The notes below the pieces were generated by a model. The model was not told the DNA's origin, searched no databases, and saw only the letters and a list, made by a program, of their open reading frames with translations. The translations under genes were made by a program, and so were the position numbers. Of a stretch of 64,000 bases of DNA, positions 62,662 through 64,000 are shown piece by piece; position 1 is the first letter of the stretch, and each line of letters opens with the position of its first letter. Origin of the DNA: Campylobacter sp. RM5004 (GTDB lineage: Bacteria; Campylobacterota; Campylobacteria; Campylobacterales; Campylobacteraceae); the NCBI RefSeq assembly GCF_022369455.1, contig NZ_CP059599.1, positions 1,206,409-1,270,408 of the forward strand, written 5' to 3'.

Positions 62662-62679
62662 AATTCCTAATTCAAATTC
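62662..62679. repeat. dispersed-repeat variant, single arm
   Basis: AATTCCTAATTCAAATTC, identical to the copy inside gmk, sits in the 41-bp gap between the MAFKN gene and the TPR gene, 1 bp past the TPR gene's stop. Confidence 0.7.
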
Positions 62680-64000
62680 TTATCTAAAAATCTGAAATGT
62701 AAAGAACTCTGAAGTATATTCATCATTCATTTTTTCATATTGTGCTATGGCTGATTCGTAATTTTTCGCTTCATGATATAAAAGAGCTAAAGCCAATCTT
62801 GATTCAAGATTATTAGGGTTATTTACACGAGATAATTCAAGTAAAGCAATGGCTGAATTATTATGACCTGCACCAATAGCTGCAACACTTGCTAAAAATA
62901 AAGTATCCGAATCATTAATATCATAATCATCTATAAGACTATTGTAAAGTGCGAAACTTTCTTCAAATTCATTTGCGTAAATATCAATATAAGCTAAAGC
63001 TTTTAATGCTCCTAAATCTTCGTTAGTTTTTAGGTATTTTTTTAATTTTTCTCTTTCTTGCTGTAAAAGACCTGAGATTTGCATTAATTTTACATAGTTA
63101 TATCCTACGATTTTTGCACCGCCAAAAAGTGAGCGATAATCAAGCTTTTTATTTAAAAAATACATTTGAACATCTTTTGCATAAGCTTTAACATCTTTTT
63201 GATTATTTTTAAGCGAGAAATAAAGTATATTAGCGATTATATCATCATTACTCAAATCTATTAAAAGCTTTGATCTATCAATCATTTTTTCATACTCACC
63301 TTGAATATAATATCCTAAAATTTCAAGGCTAATATTGCTTATATTATTTACATTATCTTGCTTTAAAAAAGCTTGCATGTTTACATAATCTCTTCTTTTA
63401 AGTGATAAAAGTGCTAGATAATAATTTTTGTCTTTTTCATCTTCAATATAATTTAAATTATATTGCAAGTCTTGCTCAAACTTTACTACATCATCATATA
63501 GCAAATCAGAACAAAATAAAGCGTAAATCCCAGCTCTTAAATTCTTTGGATCAAGATGATAACTTGCCAAAAAGTGTTTTTTTGCTAAGTCATATTTTCC
63601 TAAAAGTGCATAAGCTAATCCTAAATCATATTGCAAAATGCTATGCTGTGGATATTCTTTTACTAATTCACTTAATAGCTCACTTGCACTTTTTACATCA
63701 TAATTAAAGGCATAATTTAAAGCCTTTGTGATTTTTATATTTATTCTTGATAATGTTTGGCTATTTTTAAGATATGTTGAGCTTTTGCCTAAATCATCTA
63801 AATAAATATTTACATTTGCTTTATTTATCATTTTCGTTGCACTACTTGCATCAAAAACCTTAAAAGGTGAAAAATAAAAAATCAAATCATATTTTTGTTT
63901 TTTTGAATCTATAAACTTTTTTTCATAAGTATTTTGCGCGTAGTTAATATCAAATATTCTATCATCAATAGTAGTTTTTAAATTATAGCTTGACTTAAGC
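62680..64000 (-). CDS. TPR-repeat protein (5' end outside window)
   Basis: The frame is open past the right edge, so the TTG at 63885 is not the start. The visible 440 residues contain a Tyr/Lys-rich N-terminal section, then at least five TPR-like repeats (LQYDLGLAYALLGKYDLAKK, LESRLALALLYHEAKNYESA). It ends without a membrane anchor. A periplasmic motility protein such as PflA is possible, but I cannot confirm it. Confidence 0.7.
   Translation of the reverse strand, partial: LKSSYNLKTTIDDRIFDINYAQNTYEKKFIDSKKQKYDLIFYFSPFKVFDASSATKMINKANVNIYLDDLGKSSTYLKNSQTLSRINIKITKALNYAFNYDVKSASELLSELVKEYPQHSILQYDLGLAYALLGKYDLAKKHFLASYHLDPKNLRAGIYALFCSDLLYDDVVKFEQDLQYNLNYIEDEKDKNYYLALLSLKRRDYVNMQAFLKQDNVNNISNISLEILGYYIQGEYEKMIDRSKLLIDLSNDDIIANILYFSLKNNQKDVKAYAKDVQMYFLNKKLDYRSLFGGAKIVGYNYVKLMQISGLLQQEREKLKKYLKTNEDLGALKALAYIDIYANEFEESFALYNSLIDDYDINDSDTLFLASVAAIGAGHNNSAIALLELSRVNNPNNLESRLALALLYHEAKNYESAIAQYEKMNDEYTSEFFTFQIFR

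Overview
The window looks like a chromosomal segment of a Campylobacter-type epsilonproteobacterium (Campylobacterota). Base composition is very AT-rich and genes are packed with short overlaps. Several gene orders match what I recall of C. jejuni: ccoG/rpsU/UPF0323 lipoprotein with cmeR-cmeABC alongside; argS-tatA-gmk-acidic protein-fliR-ABC ATPase-tsf-rpsB; era-hslU-hslV-rplI; glnA-cheZ-U32 peptidase; hrcA-grpE-dnaK. I see no rRNA, tRNA, IS transposase, prophage module or CRISPR array. Species cannot be fixed from the sequence alone.

Layout. 0-5.1 kb: the end of a chemoreceptor gene coupled to a Cys-rich Sel1-repeat gene, a small membrane protein, a 0.7 kb repeat-filled gap, and a second chemoreceptor. 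5.4-16.4 kb: a gap-poor minus-strand run ccoG-cmeR-[CmeR-type operator]-cmeABC-ribD-yqhA-hemE-ansA. 16.6-18.3 kb: rpsU, a DNA-binding coiled-coil protein, a lipoprotein and ogt on the plus strand. 18.4-25.8 kb: a DUF59/NnrS-like/DUF2249 trio, a di-heme cytochrome c, an accessory patch of unrecognised genes, and agmatine-to-putrescine genes. 25.8-35 kb: yeiH-argS-tatA-gmk-acidic protein-fliR-cobB-lolD-like-tsf-rpsB. 35-37 kb: the RacRS-type two-component system. 37.2-49.9 kb: one uninterrupted minus-strand run from rplI through hslV, hslU and era into a complete type II/IV-pilus-like transformation apparatus (PilMN-like, PilO-like, ctsR, ctsD, ctsP, two accessory proteins, ctsE, ctsF). 50-54 kb: DUF3972, U32 peptidase, cheZ and glnA. 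54.3-57.1 kb: an accessory locus with a BspA-type repeat protein, a zinc-ribbon protein and a dynamin/YfjP-like GTPase. 57.4-60.6 kb: the dnaK operon with a HAIR-like operator. 60.9-64 kb: an HTH gene with a newly called 49-aa partner, a second copy of the unrecognised MAFKN protein family, and a TPR protein cut by the window edge.

The most distinctive signal is a dispersed 18-mer, AATTCCTATTTCAAATTC. I read 17 exact copies plus many variants. Most are paired as inverted repeats in intergenic gaps, and variants also lie inside ribD, gmk and cobB. Copies sit at gene ends and form hairpins, as Neisseria and Haemophilus uptake sequences do. Each contains RAATTY, the motif I recall as the methylation mark needed for C. 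jejuni transformation, and this window also encodes the transformation machine. The second notable locus is the GTPase gene. Its start is separated from its body by a +1 frameshift at an A7 run, and upstream of it lies a promoter-RBS-ATG that runs straight into a G9 tract, which looks like a double contingency switch or a decaying gene.
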